This document shows, piece by piece, positions 48,340-57,091 of a stretch of 64,000 nt of DNA. A program made the translations under genes and the position numbers. The stretch is from Amycolatopsis eburnea (GTDB taxonomy: Bacteria; Actinomycetota; Actinomycetes; Mycobacteriales; Pseudonocardiaceae), in the NCBI RefSeq assembly GCF_003937945.1, contig NZ_RSEC01000061.1, positions 124,001 to 188,000 of the forward strand. Reading direction: 5' to 3'. How positions within the stretch are numbered: the stretch's first letter is position 1; the number at the start of each line of letters is the position of its first letter. The notes beneath the pieces are model-generated. The model worked only from the letters and a program-made list of their open reading frames with translations, was not told where the DNA came from and made no database searches.

Positions 48340-49253
48340 CCAGGCTGTCGGAGCGGTTGAGCGCCTTCGGCTACGCGGCCGGGTGGCGGCTGGCCGGCTG
48401 GCTGCCCGCCGGGTTCGGCAGCACGGTCTTCTCCCTCGGCGCCGACCTCGCCGTCAAGCGCGACGGCGGGGGCGTGCGGCAGCTGCGCGCCAACCTCGCC
48501 CGCGTCGTCCCGCAGGCCGACCCGGTCGAGCTCGACGAGCTGACCCGGCGCGCGATGCGCTCGTACGCCCGGTACTGGCACGAGACGTTCCGGCTGCCGT
48601 CGATGGACCAGAAGGACGTCAGCGGCAAGGTCGCGGCCTCCATCACCGGCGTCGAGAACCTCGACGCCGCGCTCGCCGAGGGCAACGGCGCGGTGATGGC
48701 GCTGCCGCACAGCGGCAACTGGGACATCGCCGGCGTCTGGCTGGCCGACTACCTCGGCGGGTTCACGACCGTCGCCGAACGCCTCAAGCCCGAGTCGCTC
48801 TACCGCCGGTTCGTGGAGTACCGCGAGTCGCTCGGCTTCGAGATCGTGCCGCTGACCGGCGACAGCTCGGCGATGCGCGTGCTGCTGAAGCGGCTGCGCG
48901 AGAACAAGGCCGTGTGCCTGGTCGGCGACCGCGACCTGACGACCAGCGGCATCCCGGTCAAGTTCTTCGGCGAGCAGGCCCGTTTCCCGGGTGGCCCGGC
49001 CCGGCTGGCCGCCACGACCGGCGCGGCGCTGATCCCGGCCGGCTGCTGGTTCACCGAGGACGGCTGGCAGATCCGGCTGCACCCGCGCATCCGCGTCACC
49101 GCCCGCGCCGAGGTCCCGGCCGCCACCCAGGCACTGGCCGACATCTTCGCCGGCGACATCGCCGCGCACCCGGCCGACTGGCACATGCTGCAGAAGTTCT
49201 GGCCGGCCGACCTCGAGGCGGGCGACCGGGTCAGCCTCGAAGAAGCGAGCTGA
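48336..49253 (+). CDS. patA: PIM acyltransferase (PatA-like, LpxL/HtrB family)
   Basis: 305 residues of the lysophospholipid acyltransferase family. It acylates the mannose of phosphatidylinositol mannosides at the membrane. The HX4D-type active site is in ALPHSGNWDIAGVWLADYLGG (about 125-145), followed by RDLTTSGIPVKFFGEQARFPGGPARLA. Overlaps pgsA and is followed 3 bases later by pimA, the conserved order. Confidence 0.92.
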   Translation: MTRLSERLSAFGYAAGWRLAGWLPAGFGSTVFSLGADLAVKRDGGGVRQLRANLARVVPQADPVELDELTRRAMRSYARYWHETFRLPSMDQKDVSGKVAASITGVENLDAALAEGNGAVMALPHSGNWDIAGVWLADYLGGFTTVAERLKPESLYRRFVEYRESLGFEIVPLTGDSSAMRVLLKRLRENKAVCLVGDRDLTTSGIPVKFFGEQARFPGGPARLAATTGAALIPAGCWFTEDGWQIRLHPRIRVTARAEVPAATQALADIFAGDIAAHPADWHMLQKFWPADLEAGDRVSLEEAS

Positions 49254-49256
49254 GGC

Positions 49257-50417
49257 GTGGCCGCGCGCCCGATGCGGATCGGGATCGTCTGCCCCTACTC
49301 GTTCGACGTGCCCGGCGGGGTCCAGGGCCACGTGATCGACCTGACGAAGGCGCTGCTCGCCCGCGGGCACCGGGTCTCGGTGCTCGCCCCCGCCGACGAC
49401 GACGCCGACCTGCCGGAGTTCGTCCACCCGGCCGGGAAGGCGCTCGGGATCCCCTACAACGGCTCGGTCGCGCGGCTGCAGTTCGGGCCGGTGTCCTACG
49501 CGCGGGTGCGGCGCTGGATCCGCGAGGGCGACTTCGACGTCCTGCACCTGCACGAGCCCGCCGCGCCGAGCCTGTCGCTGCTGGCGCTGCTGATCGCCGA
49601 CGGCCCGATCGTGGCGACGTTCCACACCGCGACCACGCGCTCGCGCACGCTGTCGGCCTTCCAGCCGGTGCTGCGGCCGCTGCTGGAGAAGATCACGGCG
49701 CGGATCGCGGTGTCGGCGCTGGCCCGCCGGGTCCAGGTCGAGCACGCGGGCGGCGACGCCGTGGAGATCCCGAACGGCGTCGACGTCGAGTTCTTCTCCT
49801 CGGCGACGCCGCTGCCGGGCTACCCGCGGGCCGGCGGCACGGTCGGGTTCGTGGGCCGCTTCGGCGAGCCGCGCAAGGGGATGGGCGTGCTGCTGGAGGC
49901 GTTGCGCCGGATCCTGCCGGAGTTCGAGGACCTGCGGCTGGTCGTGGTCGGTCGCGGGGACGCCGAGCAGCTGCGCCGCGACGCCGGGCCGGAGCTGGCG
50001 CCCCACCTGGAGCTGCTCGGCCAGGCGGACGACGTCGTCAAGGCCCGGGCGCTGCGCAGCGTCGACGTCTACTGCGCGCCGAACACCGGCGGCGAGAGCT
50101 TCGGGATGATCCTGACCGAGGCGATGGCGGCGGGTACGGCGGTGCTGGCCAGCGATCTCGACTCGTTCCGGCGGGTGCTCGACGACGGCCACGCCGGGAT
50201 GCTGACCGTGACCGGCGACCCCGAGGCGCTCGCGGACGGGCTGCGCGAACTGCTCGGCGACCCGGCCCGCCGGGCGTCGCTGGCCGCGGCGGCGGGCGAG
50301 CGGGTCACGATGTTCGACTGGTCGGTCGTGGCGACGCAGGTGCTGCGCGTCTACGAGACGGCGGTGGCCGCCGACCCGCGGCGCGTCGCGGCGCCGGAAC
50401 GGGAGCTCACCCGGTGA
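49257..50417 (+). CDS. pimA: Phosphatidylinositol alpha-mannosyltransferase PimA
   Basis: 386 residues, GT4 family GT-B enzyme transferring mannose from GDP-mannose to phosphatidylinositol. RIGIVCPYSFDVPGGVQGHVIDLTKALLARGH at the N-terminus, GFVGRFGEPRKGMGVLLEALRRI, and the EX7E-type motif in PNTGGESFGMILTEAMAAG are present. Membrane associated from the cytoplasmic side. GTG 49257 gives MAARPMRIG; the ATG four codons later is an alternative. Stop overlaps the next gene (GTGA). Confidence 0.95.
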   Translation: MAARPMRIGIVCPYSFDVPGGVQGHVIDLTKALLARGHRVSVLAPADDDADLPEFVHPAGKALGIPYNGSVARLQFGPVSYARVRRWIREGDFDVLHLHEPAAPSLSLLALLIADGPIVATFHTATTRSRTLSAFQPVLRPLLEKITARIAVSALARRVQVEHAGGDAVEIPNGVDVEFFSSATPLPGYPRAGGTVGFVGRFGEPRKGMGVLLEALRRILPEFEDLRLVVVGRGDAEQLRRDAGPELAPHLELLGQADDVVKARALRSVDVYCAPNTGGESFGMILTEAMAAGTAVLASDLDSFRRVLDDGHAGMLTVTGDPEALADGLRELLGDPARRASLAAAAGERVTMFDWSVVATQVLRVYETAVAADPRRVAAPERELTR

Positions 50418-50896
50418 CGGTGCTCGAGTGGCTGCTGCCGCTGCTGGCGCTGGTCGTGGTGGCCGGCGGGCTGTTCCTGGTGGCGACGGCGAACCGGCTC
50501 GACCGGCTGCACGTCCGGATGGACGCGGGCTGGGCCGCGCTCGACGCCGCGCTGGCCCGGCGGGCCGTCGTGGCGCGCGCGGTCGCGGTGGTGCTGGGCG
50601 ACACCGGGCTGCGGACGGCGGCCGAACGCGCCGAAGCGGCTCCGCGCGCCGACCGCGAGGCCGAGGAGAACGAGCTGACGCTGCACCTGAGCCGCGTCGA
50701 CCGGGCCGGGCTGCCCGCCGAGCTGGCCGAGGAGCTCACCGACGCCGAGCACCGGGTGGTGATCGCCCGCCGCGTCCACAACGACGCCGTCCGCGACACG
50801 CTGCGGCTGCGGCGGCGGCGCAAGGTCCGGTACTTCAAGCTGGCGGGCACGGCCCCGCTGCCGGAGTACTTCGAGTTCGCCGAGCCGGAGGTCTGA
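50414..50896 (+). CDS. LemA-like membrane protein of the PIM operon
   Basis: 160 residues. One N-terminal membrane helix (LEWLLPLLALVVVAGGLFLVATANRL) is followed by an alpha-helical stretch NRLDRLHVRMDAGWAALDAALARRAVVARAVA resembling LemA and a C-terminal basic-aromatic segment RRRRKVRYFKLAGTAPLPEYFEFAE. A membrane protein is encoded at the same place in mycobacteria (Rv2609c region, from memory). GTG 50414 overlaps the pimA stop. The role in PIM metabolism is unproven. Confidence 0.85.
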   Translation: MTVLEWLLPLLALVVVAGGLFLVATANRLDRLHVRMDAGWAALDAALARRAVVARAVAVVLGDTGLRTAAERAEAAPRADREAEENELTLHLSRVDRAGLPAELAEELTDAEHRVVIARRVHNDAVRDTLRLRRRRKVRYFKLAGTAPLPEYFEFAEPEV

Positions 50897-50897
50897 C

Positions 50898-51167
50898 ATG
50901 TGGTGGGTGGTCGTCGAAGAACAGCGCGGCGGCGGGGACGCGCGCGCCTGGAACGTCACCAAGACGAAGCCGGCGGGCGGCGACCGCGCCCACGCCGACG
51001 AGGTGGCGCGCCGGCTGGCGTTCGAGCACGAGCCGGTGCACCCGTCGGGGGTCAAGGAGCGGAAGGTGCTGCGGGTCGGTGACGGCTACCTGGTGATCGC
51101 GACCGGGCGCACCCAGACGTTCCACTTCCGCGTGACGCTCGGCGAGACCGTGACGGCACCCGAATGA
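50898..51167 (+). CDS. Small WWVVVEEQ protein, copy 1 of 3
   Basis: 89 residues. It opens MWWVVVEEQRGGG and ends KVLRVGDGYLVIATGRTQTFHFRVTLGE. The three consecutive genes 50898, 51164 and 51448 share WWVV-EEQ, a central acidic or helical segment with HADEVARRLAFEHEP, a basic RKVL and YLV-x4-6-T-F/W-FR. I do not recognise the family. Soluble, no signal peptide, so a small cytoplasmic beta-alpha-beta domain is likely. Starts 1 base after the LemA-like gene. Confidence 0.8.
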   Translation: MWWVVVEEQRGGGDARAWNVTKTKPAGGDRAHADEVARRLAFEHEPVHPSGVKERKVLRVGDGYLVIATGRTQTFHFRVTLGETVTAPE

Positions 51168-51415
51168 GCTGGTGGGTGGTCGTCGAGGAGCAGCGCGGCT
51201 CGGAACGGAACTGGTCGCTGTCCGAGCAGTTTTCCTTCGCGGACCGGGAGACCGCGGAGACCGAGGCGCTGCGGCTGGCCCGGGAGTACGAGCCGGCCTA
51301 CCCGTGGTCGCCGAAGTCGCGGAAGGTCCTGCGCGGTGACGGCGGCTACCTGGTGGTCGTCGAGGGCCGGACGTCGACGTTCCACTTCCGGCTGAGCGTG
51401 CTCGAAGAGCTCTGA
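51164..51415 (+). CDS. Small WWVVVEEQ protein, copy 2 of 3
   Basis: 83 residues: MSWWVVVEEQRGSERNWSLSEQFSFADRETAETEALRLAREYEP and RKVLRGDGGYLVVVEGRTSTFHFRLSVLEEL. Overlaps copy 1 by four bases (ATGA), so tightly co-translated. Paralogous to its neighbours, with a shorter N-terminal loop. Confidence 0.8.
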   Translation: MSWWVVVEEQRGSERNWSLSEQFSFADRETAETEALRLAREYEPAYPWSPKSRKVLRGDGGYLVVVEGRTSTFHFRLSVLEEL

Positions 51416-51447
51416 AACCACGCCGGGCCTCGCCGCGTCGGAGCGGC

Positions 51448-51717
51448 ATGGGTTCGACGTGGTGGGTGGTCATCGAAGAGCAGGGCGGCATGGGCGACGG
51501 CCGGGGCTGGGGCGTCGCCGACGCGGCGGGGTACGCCGACCGCGACACCGCGTTCGGCGAGGCGTACCTGCTGGCGAAGCAGCACCGGCCGCCACGGCCG
51601 TCGTCGCCGCAGAAGCGGGTCTTGCTGCGCGTGACCGACGGGTACCTGGTGCTCGTGAGGGGCAAGACGGACGTGTGGCAGTTCCGTGTGACGGTGGGCG
51701 AAGAGGGCGGCGGCTGA
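51448..51717 (+). CDS. Small WWVVVEEQ protein, copy 3 of 3
   Basis: 89 residues: MGSTWWVVIEEQGGMGDGRGWGVADAAGYADRDTAFGEAYLLAKQHRPPRP and KRVLLRVTDGYLVLVRGKTDVWQFRVTVGEE. The most diverged of the trio, 32 bases after copy 2 and followed by the XdhC-like gene 13 bases downstream. Confidence 0.8.
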   Translation: MGSTWWVVIEEQGGMGDGRGWGVADAAGYADRDTAFGEAYLLAKQHRPPRPSSPQKRVLLRVTDGYLVLVRGKTDVWQFRVTVGEEGGG

Positions 51718-51730
51718 CAGACTGGGCGGC

Positions 51731-52234
51731 ATGAGCGAGACCTGCGACGTCGCCCACGGCGAGGCGGAAGCGGACCCCGGTGTGCGGACCCTGGTGGCGG
51801 TGTTCGCGTCGCCGGTCGCGCGGCACCTGCTGACGTTCGCGCGGGAGCTGGGCTACCACGTCGCGCTGTACGAGCCCGACCCCGCGCGGGCGACCGACGG
51901 GCCCGAGGGTGTCGACGCCGCCACGACGCTGCCGCCGCTCGACGCGTCGGCGGACGTCGTCGTCACCGACCACCACCGGCCGGAGCTGGGGGAGGTGCTC
52001 AAGGCCGCGCTCGGCGGGAACCCGCGCTGGATCGGCGTGCTCGGCAACCCGCGGCACCCCGGCCCGCACGTGGCCGCGTTGCAAGGGCTGGGTGTGGCCG
52101 AGTCCGACATCGCCCGGGTGCACCGGCCGGTCGGGCTGAACATCGGCTCGCGCACGCCGCCGGAGATCGCCATCGCGACGCTCGCCGGCCTGCTGGCCGA
52201 CCGCAACGGCCGCCCCGGCGGCTTCGACTTCTGA
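51731..52234 (+). CDS. XdhC-like Rossmann protein
   Basis: 167 residues matching the C-terminal Rossmann domain of XdhC/CoxI, the chaperone that inserts sulfurated molybdenum cofactor. VAVFASPVARHLLTFARELGYHVALYEPD, ADVVVTDHHRPELGEVLKAAL, WIGVLGNPRHP and VHRPVGLNIGSRTPPEIAIATLAGLLA are seen. The N-terminal XdhC domain is absent, so it is a stand-alone domain. Followed by a long hairpin. Confidence 0.85.
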   Translation: MSETCDVAHGEAEADPGVRTLVAVFASPVARHLLTFARELGYHVALYEPDPARATDGPEGVDAATTLPPLDASADVVVTDHHRPELGEVLKAALGGNPRWIGVLGNPRHPGPHVAALQGLGVAESDIARVHRPVGLNIGSRTPPEIAIATLAGLLADRNGRPGGFDF

Positions 52235-52245
52235 CGTGGTCCAGT

Positions 52246-52293
52246 GGTCGTGAGTGTTCAGGGCGGTTAGAACCGCCTTGAACACTCACGACC
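52246..52293. terminator. Long hairpin between convergent genes
   Basis: 23-base arms (52246-52268 and 52271-52293) with a single G-U mismatch and a 2-base loop, between the XdhC-like gene and the convergent EF-G2. It probably terminates both transcripts; its length and GAGTGTTC core resemble dispersed palindromes I recall from Amycolatopsis genomes. Confidence 0.75.
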
Positions 52294-52304
52294 GGCCACG
52301 GCGT

Positions 52305-54413
52305 TCAGTGGACCGCCATCCCTTCCGGCATCGGCTCGAAGCGGGCGTGGCGGCGGGTGAACGTCGCCGTGCCCGAGGTCATCGAGCGCAGGTCGATCAG
52401 GTACCGCACCAGTTCCGTCGCCGGGACCTCCGCCCGGATCACCGTCCGGCCGCCGTCGCCGGCCTCGGTGCCCAGCACCCGGCCGCGCCGGGACGACAGG
52501 TCGCCCAGCACCGTGCCGAGGTGCTCGTCCGGCAGCCGGATCGCCACCTCCTCCAAGGGCTCGAGCATCGTGATGTGCCCGTTCGCCGCGGCCTCCCGCA
52601 GCGCCAGCGCGCCGGCCGTCTGGAACGCCGCGTCCGAGGAGTCGACGCTGTGCGCCTTCCCGTCGACCAGCGTCACCTTGACGTCGACCACCGGATGCCC
52701 GTCGGCCAGCCCGCGCGCCAGCTGGGCCCGCACGCCCTTCTCGACGCTCGGGATGAACTGGTGCGGCACCGAACCACCGACGACCTTGTCGACGAACTGG
52801 AACCCGGCGCCGCGCGGGAGCGGCTCGACCTCGATGTCGCACACGGCGAACTGGCCGTGCCCGCCGGACTGCTTGACGTGCCGCCCGTGTCCCTTCGCCG
52901 GCTTGCTGAACGTCGAGCGCAGGCTGATCTTCACCGGTTCGGTGTCGACGTCGGCGCCGCCCGCCCGCAGCCGCGAGAGCACGACGTCGGCATGGGCCTC
53001 GCCCATGCACCACAGCACCAGCTGACCGGTCTCGGCGTTGCGGTCCAGCCGCAGCGTCGGGTCGCCCGCGACCAGGCGGGAGAGGTTGCGGGCGAGGGTG
53101 TCCTCGTCGCTGCGGGTCTTCGCGACCACCGCGACCGGCAGCAGCGGCTCCGGCATCGCCCACGGCTCCATCAGCAGCGGGTCGTCGGGCGAGGAGACGG
53201 TGTCGCCGGTTTCCGCCGAGCCGACCTTGGTCAGTGCGCACAGGTCGCCCGCGACGCAGTACGGCACTTCCCGCAGGTTCGCGCCGAGCGGGGAGTAGAG
53301 GTGCGCGACGCGCTCGTCGGCGTCGTGGTCCTCGTGGCCGCGTTCGGCGAGACCGTGCCCGGACACGTGCACCGGCCGCTCGGGGCGCAGCGTCCCGGAA
53401 AACACCCGGACCAGTGACACCCGGCCGACGTAGGAGTCGACCGCCGTCCGGACGACCTCCGCGGCGAGGGGGCCCGCGGGGTCGGCGGTGATGGCGGCGT
53501 GCGTCCCGCCGTCCGGCGTGGTGACCTCGGGCGGCTGGTGCTCCAGCGGCGAGGGGAACGCGCGGACGATCCCGTCGAGCACCTCGGTCAGGCCGATGCC
53601 GCTGGTCGAGCACACGGGGATGACCGGGTGGAACGACCCGCGCGCGACGGCGGTCTCCAGGTCGGAGATGAGGGTGTCCTCGGCGATCTCCTCCCCGGCG
53701 AGGTACCGGTCCATCAGCGACTCGTCTTCGCTCTCGGCGATGATCCCTTCGATCAGCTCGTTGCGGGCCTCGGCCATCCGTTCGAGCTCCGCCGGGTCGG
53801 GTTCGCCGATCTTCGCCGGGAGCCCGCCGGAGTAGTCGAAGTACCGCTGGGTGATCAGCCCGACCAGGCCGTCGCCCGCGGGCAGGTACAGCGGCAGCAC
53901 CCCGGCGCCGAACGCGGCCTGACAGGCGGCGATTTCGGCCATCGCGTCGGCCCGGTGGTGGTCGAGCCGGGAGACGACGACCGCGCGCGGCATGCCGACC
54001 GCGGCGCACTCCTCCCACACCGCGACCGTCGCCGCGTCCACCCCCTCGGCGGCGCAGACGACGAACAGCGCCGCGTCGGCCGCGCGCAGCCCGGCCCGCA
54101 GTTCCCCGACGAAGTCCGCGTACCCCGGCGTGTCGATCAGGTTGATCTTGTGGCCCTGGTGCAGCACCGGCGCGACCGAGAGGCCGACCGAGCGCTGCTG
54201 GCGGACCGCCGCGGGGTCGTGGTCGCACACCGTGGTCCCGTCGACGACCGAGCCCGCGCGCGGCACCGTGCCGGAGGCGGCGAGGAGGGCCTCGGTGAGG
54301 GTGGTCTTCCCCGAACCGGACGGGCCGACGAGCACGACGTTGCGCACTTTCGCGGGGTCGTCCACAGCGACGGCGGCCCCGGTGTCGGCGTTCTTGGCTT
54401 GTTTGTCTGCCAT
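52305..54413 (-). CDS. fusA2: Elongation factor G-like protein EF-G2
   Basis: 702 residues. The five-domain EF-G layout with P-loop GPSGSGKTTLTEALLAASG (about 29-47) and DTPGYADFVGELRAGLRAADAAL (G3). The G4 motif, normally NKxD, reads SRLDHH, as in the EF-G2/FusA2 paralogues, which are not the main translocase. Domains III-V end in RGRVLGTEAGDGGRTVIRAEVP and DLRSMTSGTATFTRRHARFEPMPEGMA. ATG 54413 is followed by a Lys-rich start. Role probably in stress-time translation or ribosome rescue (inference). Confidence 0.92.
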   Translation of the reverse strand: MADKQAKNADTGAAVAVDDPAKVRNVVLVGPSGSGKTTLTEALLAASGTVPRAGSVVDGTTVCDHDPAAVRQQRSVGLSVAPVLHQGHKINLIDTPGYADFVGELRAGLRAADAALFVVCAAEGVDAATVAVWEECAAVGMPRAVVVSRLDHHRADAMAEIAACQAAFGAGVLPLYLPAGDGLVGLITQRYFDYSGGLPAKIGEPDPAELERMAEARNELIEGIIAESEDESLMDRYLAGEEIAEDTLISDLETAVARGSFHPVIPVCSTSGIGLTEVLDGIVRAFPSPLEHQPPEVTTPDGGTHAAITADPAGPLAAEVVRTAVDSYVGRVSLVRVFSGTLRPERPVHVSGHGLAERGHEDHDADERVAHLYSPLGANLREVPYCVAGDLCALTKVGSAETGDTVSSPDDPLLMEPWAMPEPLLPVAVVAKTRSDEDTLARNLSRLVAGDPTLRLDRNAETGQLVLWCMGEAHADVVLSRLRAGGADVDTEPVKISLRSTFSKPAKGHGRHVKQSGGHGQFAVCDIEVEPLPRGAGFQFVDKVVGGSVPHQFIPSVEKGVRAQLARGLADGHPVVDVKVTLVDGKAHSVDSSDAAFQTAGALALREAAANGHITMLEPLEEVAIRLPDEHLGTVLGDLSSRRGRVLGTEAGDGGRTVIRAEVPATELVRYLIDLRSMTSGTATFTRRHARFEPMPEGMAVH

Positions 54414-54543
54414 GACGACTCCTCGGCGAACGGCTGGTGTACGGGATGTGTCCTCGATCACACACCCGCTACCCTGGTCACGGCAAGGCAGGGCCCCCGG
54501 GACCAGCCGAATGCCCGGGGGGACGCGGGGCAGGGGGAGTGAC

Positions 54544-55986
54544 GTGGACAGGCGGACTTTCTTGCGGGTTTCCGGAGCGGTGCCGGTGGCGGGACTGGCG
54601 GGGTGGCCGCCGCCGGACGACTGGGAGCGGCTGCGCAAGCGGCTCTCGGGTCCGTTGTTCCGGCCGGGCGACCCCGGCTACCCGGAGGCCAAGCAGGGTT
54701 TCTTCACGATGTACGACGACCGGGTGCCGGCCGCCGTGGTCGGCGCCGCGCGCGTCGAAGACGTCCAAGCGGCCGTCGGCTTCGCGGCCCGGCACGGGTT
54801 GCCGGTCGCCGCGCGCAGCGGCGGCCACAGCTACCCCGGCTATTCCACAGTGGACGGCGGGATCGTCGTGGACCTGAGCCGCTTTTCGGGCGTCGAAGCG
54901 CGTCCGGACGGCCGCGCGGTGATCGGCGCCGGAGCCCGGCTGGGGCCGATCGCCACGACGCTCGCCGCGGCCGGGCGGGTGCTCCCGGCGGGCAGCTGCG
55001 ACACGGTCGGCATCGCCGGGCTGGCCCTCGGTGGCGGCGTCGGCCTGGTCGACCGCAAGCACGGGCTGACGTGCGACCACCTGGAGGCCGCGCGGATCGT
55101 CACCGCCGACGGCCGGGTGCGCACGGTGTCCCGCGCGGCGGACCCGGACCTGTTCTGGGCGCTGCGCGGCGGGGGCGGCGGCAACTTCGGGATCGTCACC
55201 GGGTTCACCTTCCGGACCGTGCCGATCGCCGACGTCGCCACCTTCAAGCTCACCTTCCCGGACGGCGCACAGGCCGCGTTGTTCGCCGCCTGGCAGGAGT
55301 GGCTGCCCGCGCAGCCGGACGAGCTGTGGTGCGGGGTGAACATCGACGCGGTCACCGCCGTGGCCAGCGGGACCTTCCTCGGCAGCGAAGCCCGGCTGAA
55401 GGAGCTGCTCGACGACCTGGTCCGCCGGGTCGGCACGGCACCCGCCGAGCGGGGCGCGCGGGTGCTGGACCACCTGAGCGCGATGCGGGCGTTCGACGAG
55501 CCGGAGTCCCGGCCGGGGGCGGTCGCGGCGCGGGCGGCGTACGTCGGGACCTCGCGGATGCTGCTGCGGGCCGCCCCCGACCCGGCCGCCGTGGTCGAGG
55601 TGCTCGTCCGCGATCCGGCCGTGGGCACGCTCATCGACTCCGCCGGCGGCGCGATCGCCCGCGTCGGCGCCCGCGAGACGGCGTTCCCGCACCGCTCCGC
55701 GCTCGCGAGCTTCCAGTTCCTGCACGGCGCCGAGCCGGCGAACGGCGGCGAGGCGGGGGCGCGGCGCGCGCTGGCGGCGGTGCGCGACGGGCTGGGCCCG
55801 GAGTTCGGCACCACCGGGTACGTCAACTACCTCGACCCGGAAATGCCGGACTGGGCCGAGGCGTACTACGGGGTGAACCTGCCGCGGCTGCGCGCGATCG
55901 CCCGGAAGTACGACCCGCGAGGAATTTTCGCTTTCCCGCAAGGGCTTTCCGAGCCCCGCTCGACTGTCCATATCGGAGAGACGTAA
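54544..55986 (+). CDS. FAD-linked oxidoreductase, berberine bridge enzyme family
   Basis: 480 residues. PCMH-type FAD domain with the bicovalent attachment residues: His in ARSGGHSYPGYS (about 100) and Cys in PAGSCDTVGIAGLALGGGVGL (about 155). The C-terminal BBE segment TGYVNYLDPEMPDWAEAYYGVNLPRLRAIARKYDPRGIF is typical. The N-terminus DRRTFLRVSGAVPVAGLAG looks like a twin-arginine signal, so it is probably exported. Oxidises sugars or secondary metabolites with O2. GTG 54544 follows CAGGGGGAG. Divergent from EF-G2. Confidence 0.9.
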   Translation: MDRRTFLRVSGAVPVAGLAGWPPPDDWERLRKRLSGPLFRPGDPGYPEAKQGFFTMYDDRVPAAVVGAARVEDVQAAVGFAARHGLPVAARSGGHSYPGYSTVDGGIVVDLSRFSGVEARPDGRAVIGAGARLGPIATTLAAAGRVLPAGSCDTVGIAGLALGGGVGLVDRKHGLTCDHLEAARIVTADGRVRTVSRAADPDLFWALRGGGGGNFGIVTGFTFRTVPIADVATFKLTFPDGAQAALFAAWQEWLPAQPDELWCGVNIDAVTAVASGTFLGSEARLKELLDDLVRRVGTAPAERGARVLDHLSAMRAFDEPESRPGAVAARAAYVGTSRMLLRAAPDPAAVVEVLVRDPAVGTLIDSAGGAIARVGARETAFPHRSALASFQFLHGAEPANGGEAGARRALAAVRDGLGPEFGTTGYVNYLDPEMPDWAEAYYGVNLPRLRAIARKYDPRGIFAFPQGLSEPRSTVHIGET

Positions 55987-56017
55987 GCTCCGCGGCACGT
56001 CGGCAGAGAGGCAGCGC

Positions 56018-57001
56018 GTGCTCGACCTGGCATTCTCCACAGAGGACCTGGCGCACACCCGGTTCGCGTTCTCCCCGGCGTGGGAGATCGTCGCGAGCGT
56101 CCGCGTCCTCAACCAGCCGGGCGCGCACGCGCTGCACCTGCCGTGGGTCAAGCGCGCCACCGCGGCGCTCGACGCGGCCGGCCTGGACATCGGGCTGCTG
56201 CGCGACCTCGTCCCGCTGCGGCACCTGCCCGGTTTCCTGGCCGGCACGCCGGCGTCACCCCTGCCCGAGCTGACCGACGAGCTCGCCGACCTGCGCGACG
56301 TCCCCGCCCGCGTCGTCCGGCGCGAGCTGGACGCGATGACCGGGCCGCGGTCGCCGGCGTTGAACCGCTTCTACCGCGATCCCGAGGCGGGCCTCGAGCG
56401 GCTCGCGGCGGTGATGGAGCGGTACTGGGACCTCGTGCTGGCGCCCGACTGGCCGCGGATCCGGGCACTGCTCGAAGCCGACGTGCTGCACCGGTCGCGG
56501 CTGCTCGCCCAGGGCGGGGCGGCTGAGCTGTTCAACGACCTCACCCCGCTGGTCCGCTGGGAGGGCGGCACGCTCACGGTGGCGCACCGGCACTTGCACG
56601 CCGCGGTGCCGCTCGACGGGCGCGGTCTGGTGCTCGTGCCGTCGGCGTTCGTCTGGCCGCGGGTGTTCTCCAAGACCGACCCGCGCTGGCAGCCGGTGCT
56701 GCGCTACCCGCCGCGCGGGATCGCGACGCTGTGGGAGACCGGCACGGCCACCGCGCCCGGCGCGCTGGCCGGGGTCGTGGGCCGCGGCCGCGCGATGCTG
56801 CTGACCGAGCTCGCCGCGCCGGCGTCCACCGCGGAGCTGGCCCGCCGGACCGGCCTGAGCGCCGGGGCGGTGTCGCAGCACCTCGGCGCGCTCAAGGCAG
56901 CGGGCCTGGTCAGCGGCCACCGTGCCGGACGTCACGTGCTCTACGCACGCACCCGGGCCGCGGAAGTCCTGGTCGGCGGCGTGCCGGAAGTGGACTGCTG
57001 A
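56018..57001 (+). CDS. ArsR-type regulator with DUF5937-like N-terminal domain
   Basis: 327 residues. An N-terminal all-helical domain (LDLAFSTEDLAHTRFAFSPAWEIVASVRVL) is followed by a C-terminal ArsR winged helix: ALLTELAAPASTAELARRTGLSAGAVSQHLGALKAAGLVSGHRAGRHVLYART. No metal-binding Cys cluster is visible, so the signal is unknown. This architecture (DUF5937-HTH) is common in streptomycetes and relatives. GTG 56018 is 31 bases after the oxidoreductase stop, hinting at an operon with it. Confidence 0.87.
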   Translation: MLDLAFSTEDLAHTRFAFSPAWEIVASVRVLNQPGAHALHLPWVKRATAALDAAGLDIGLLRDLVPLRHLPGFLAGTPASPLPELTDELADLRDVPARVVRRELDAMTGPRSPALNRFYRDPEAGLERLAAVMERYWDLVLAPDWPRIRALLEADVLHRSRLLAQGGAAELFNDLTPLVRWEGGTLTVAHRHLHAAVPLDGRGLVLVPSAFVWPRVFSKTDPRWQPVLRYPPRGIATLWETGTATAPGALAGVVGRGRAMLLTELAAPASTAELARRTGLSAGAVSQHLGALKAAGLVSGHRAGRHVLYARTRAAEVLVGGVPEVDC

Positions 57002-57091
57002 GATAGCCGCGCACTGGCCTGCTTGAAGGGTCCACCGCCGACCTACCCTCGGATTCGTCACCCCCTGTTCTCCTTGTGGAAAGGCCCCGTC

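Noticed and set aside
54845..54856. TCCACAGTGGA matching the dyads at 41621 and 41652
   Set aside because: It lies in coding sequence (Ser-Thr-Val-Asp codons), a frequent combination in high-GC actinomycetes; it lowers confidence that the dyads are specific.
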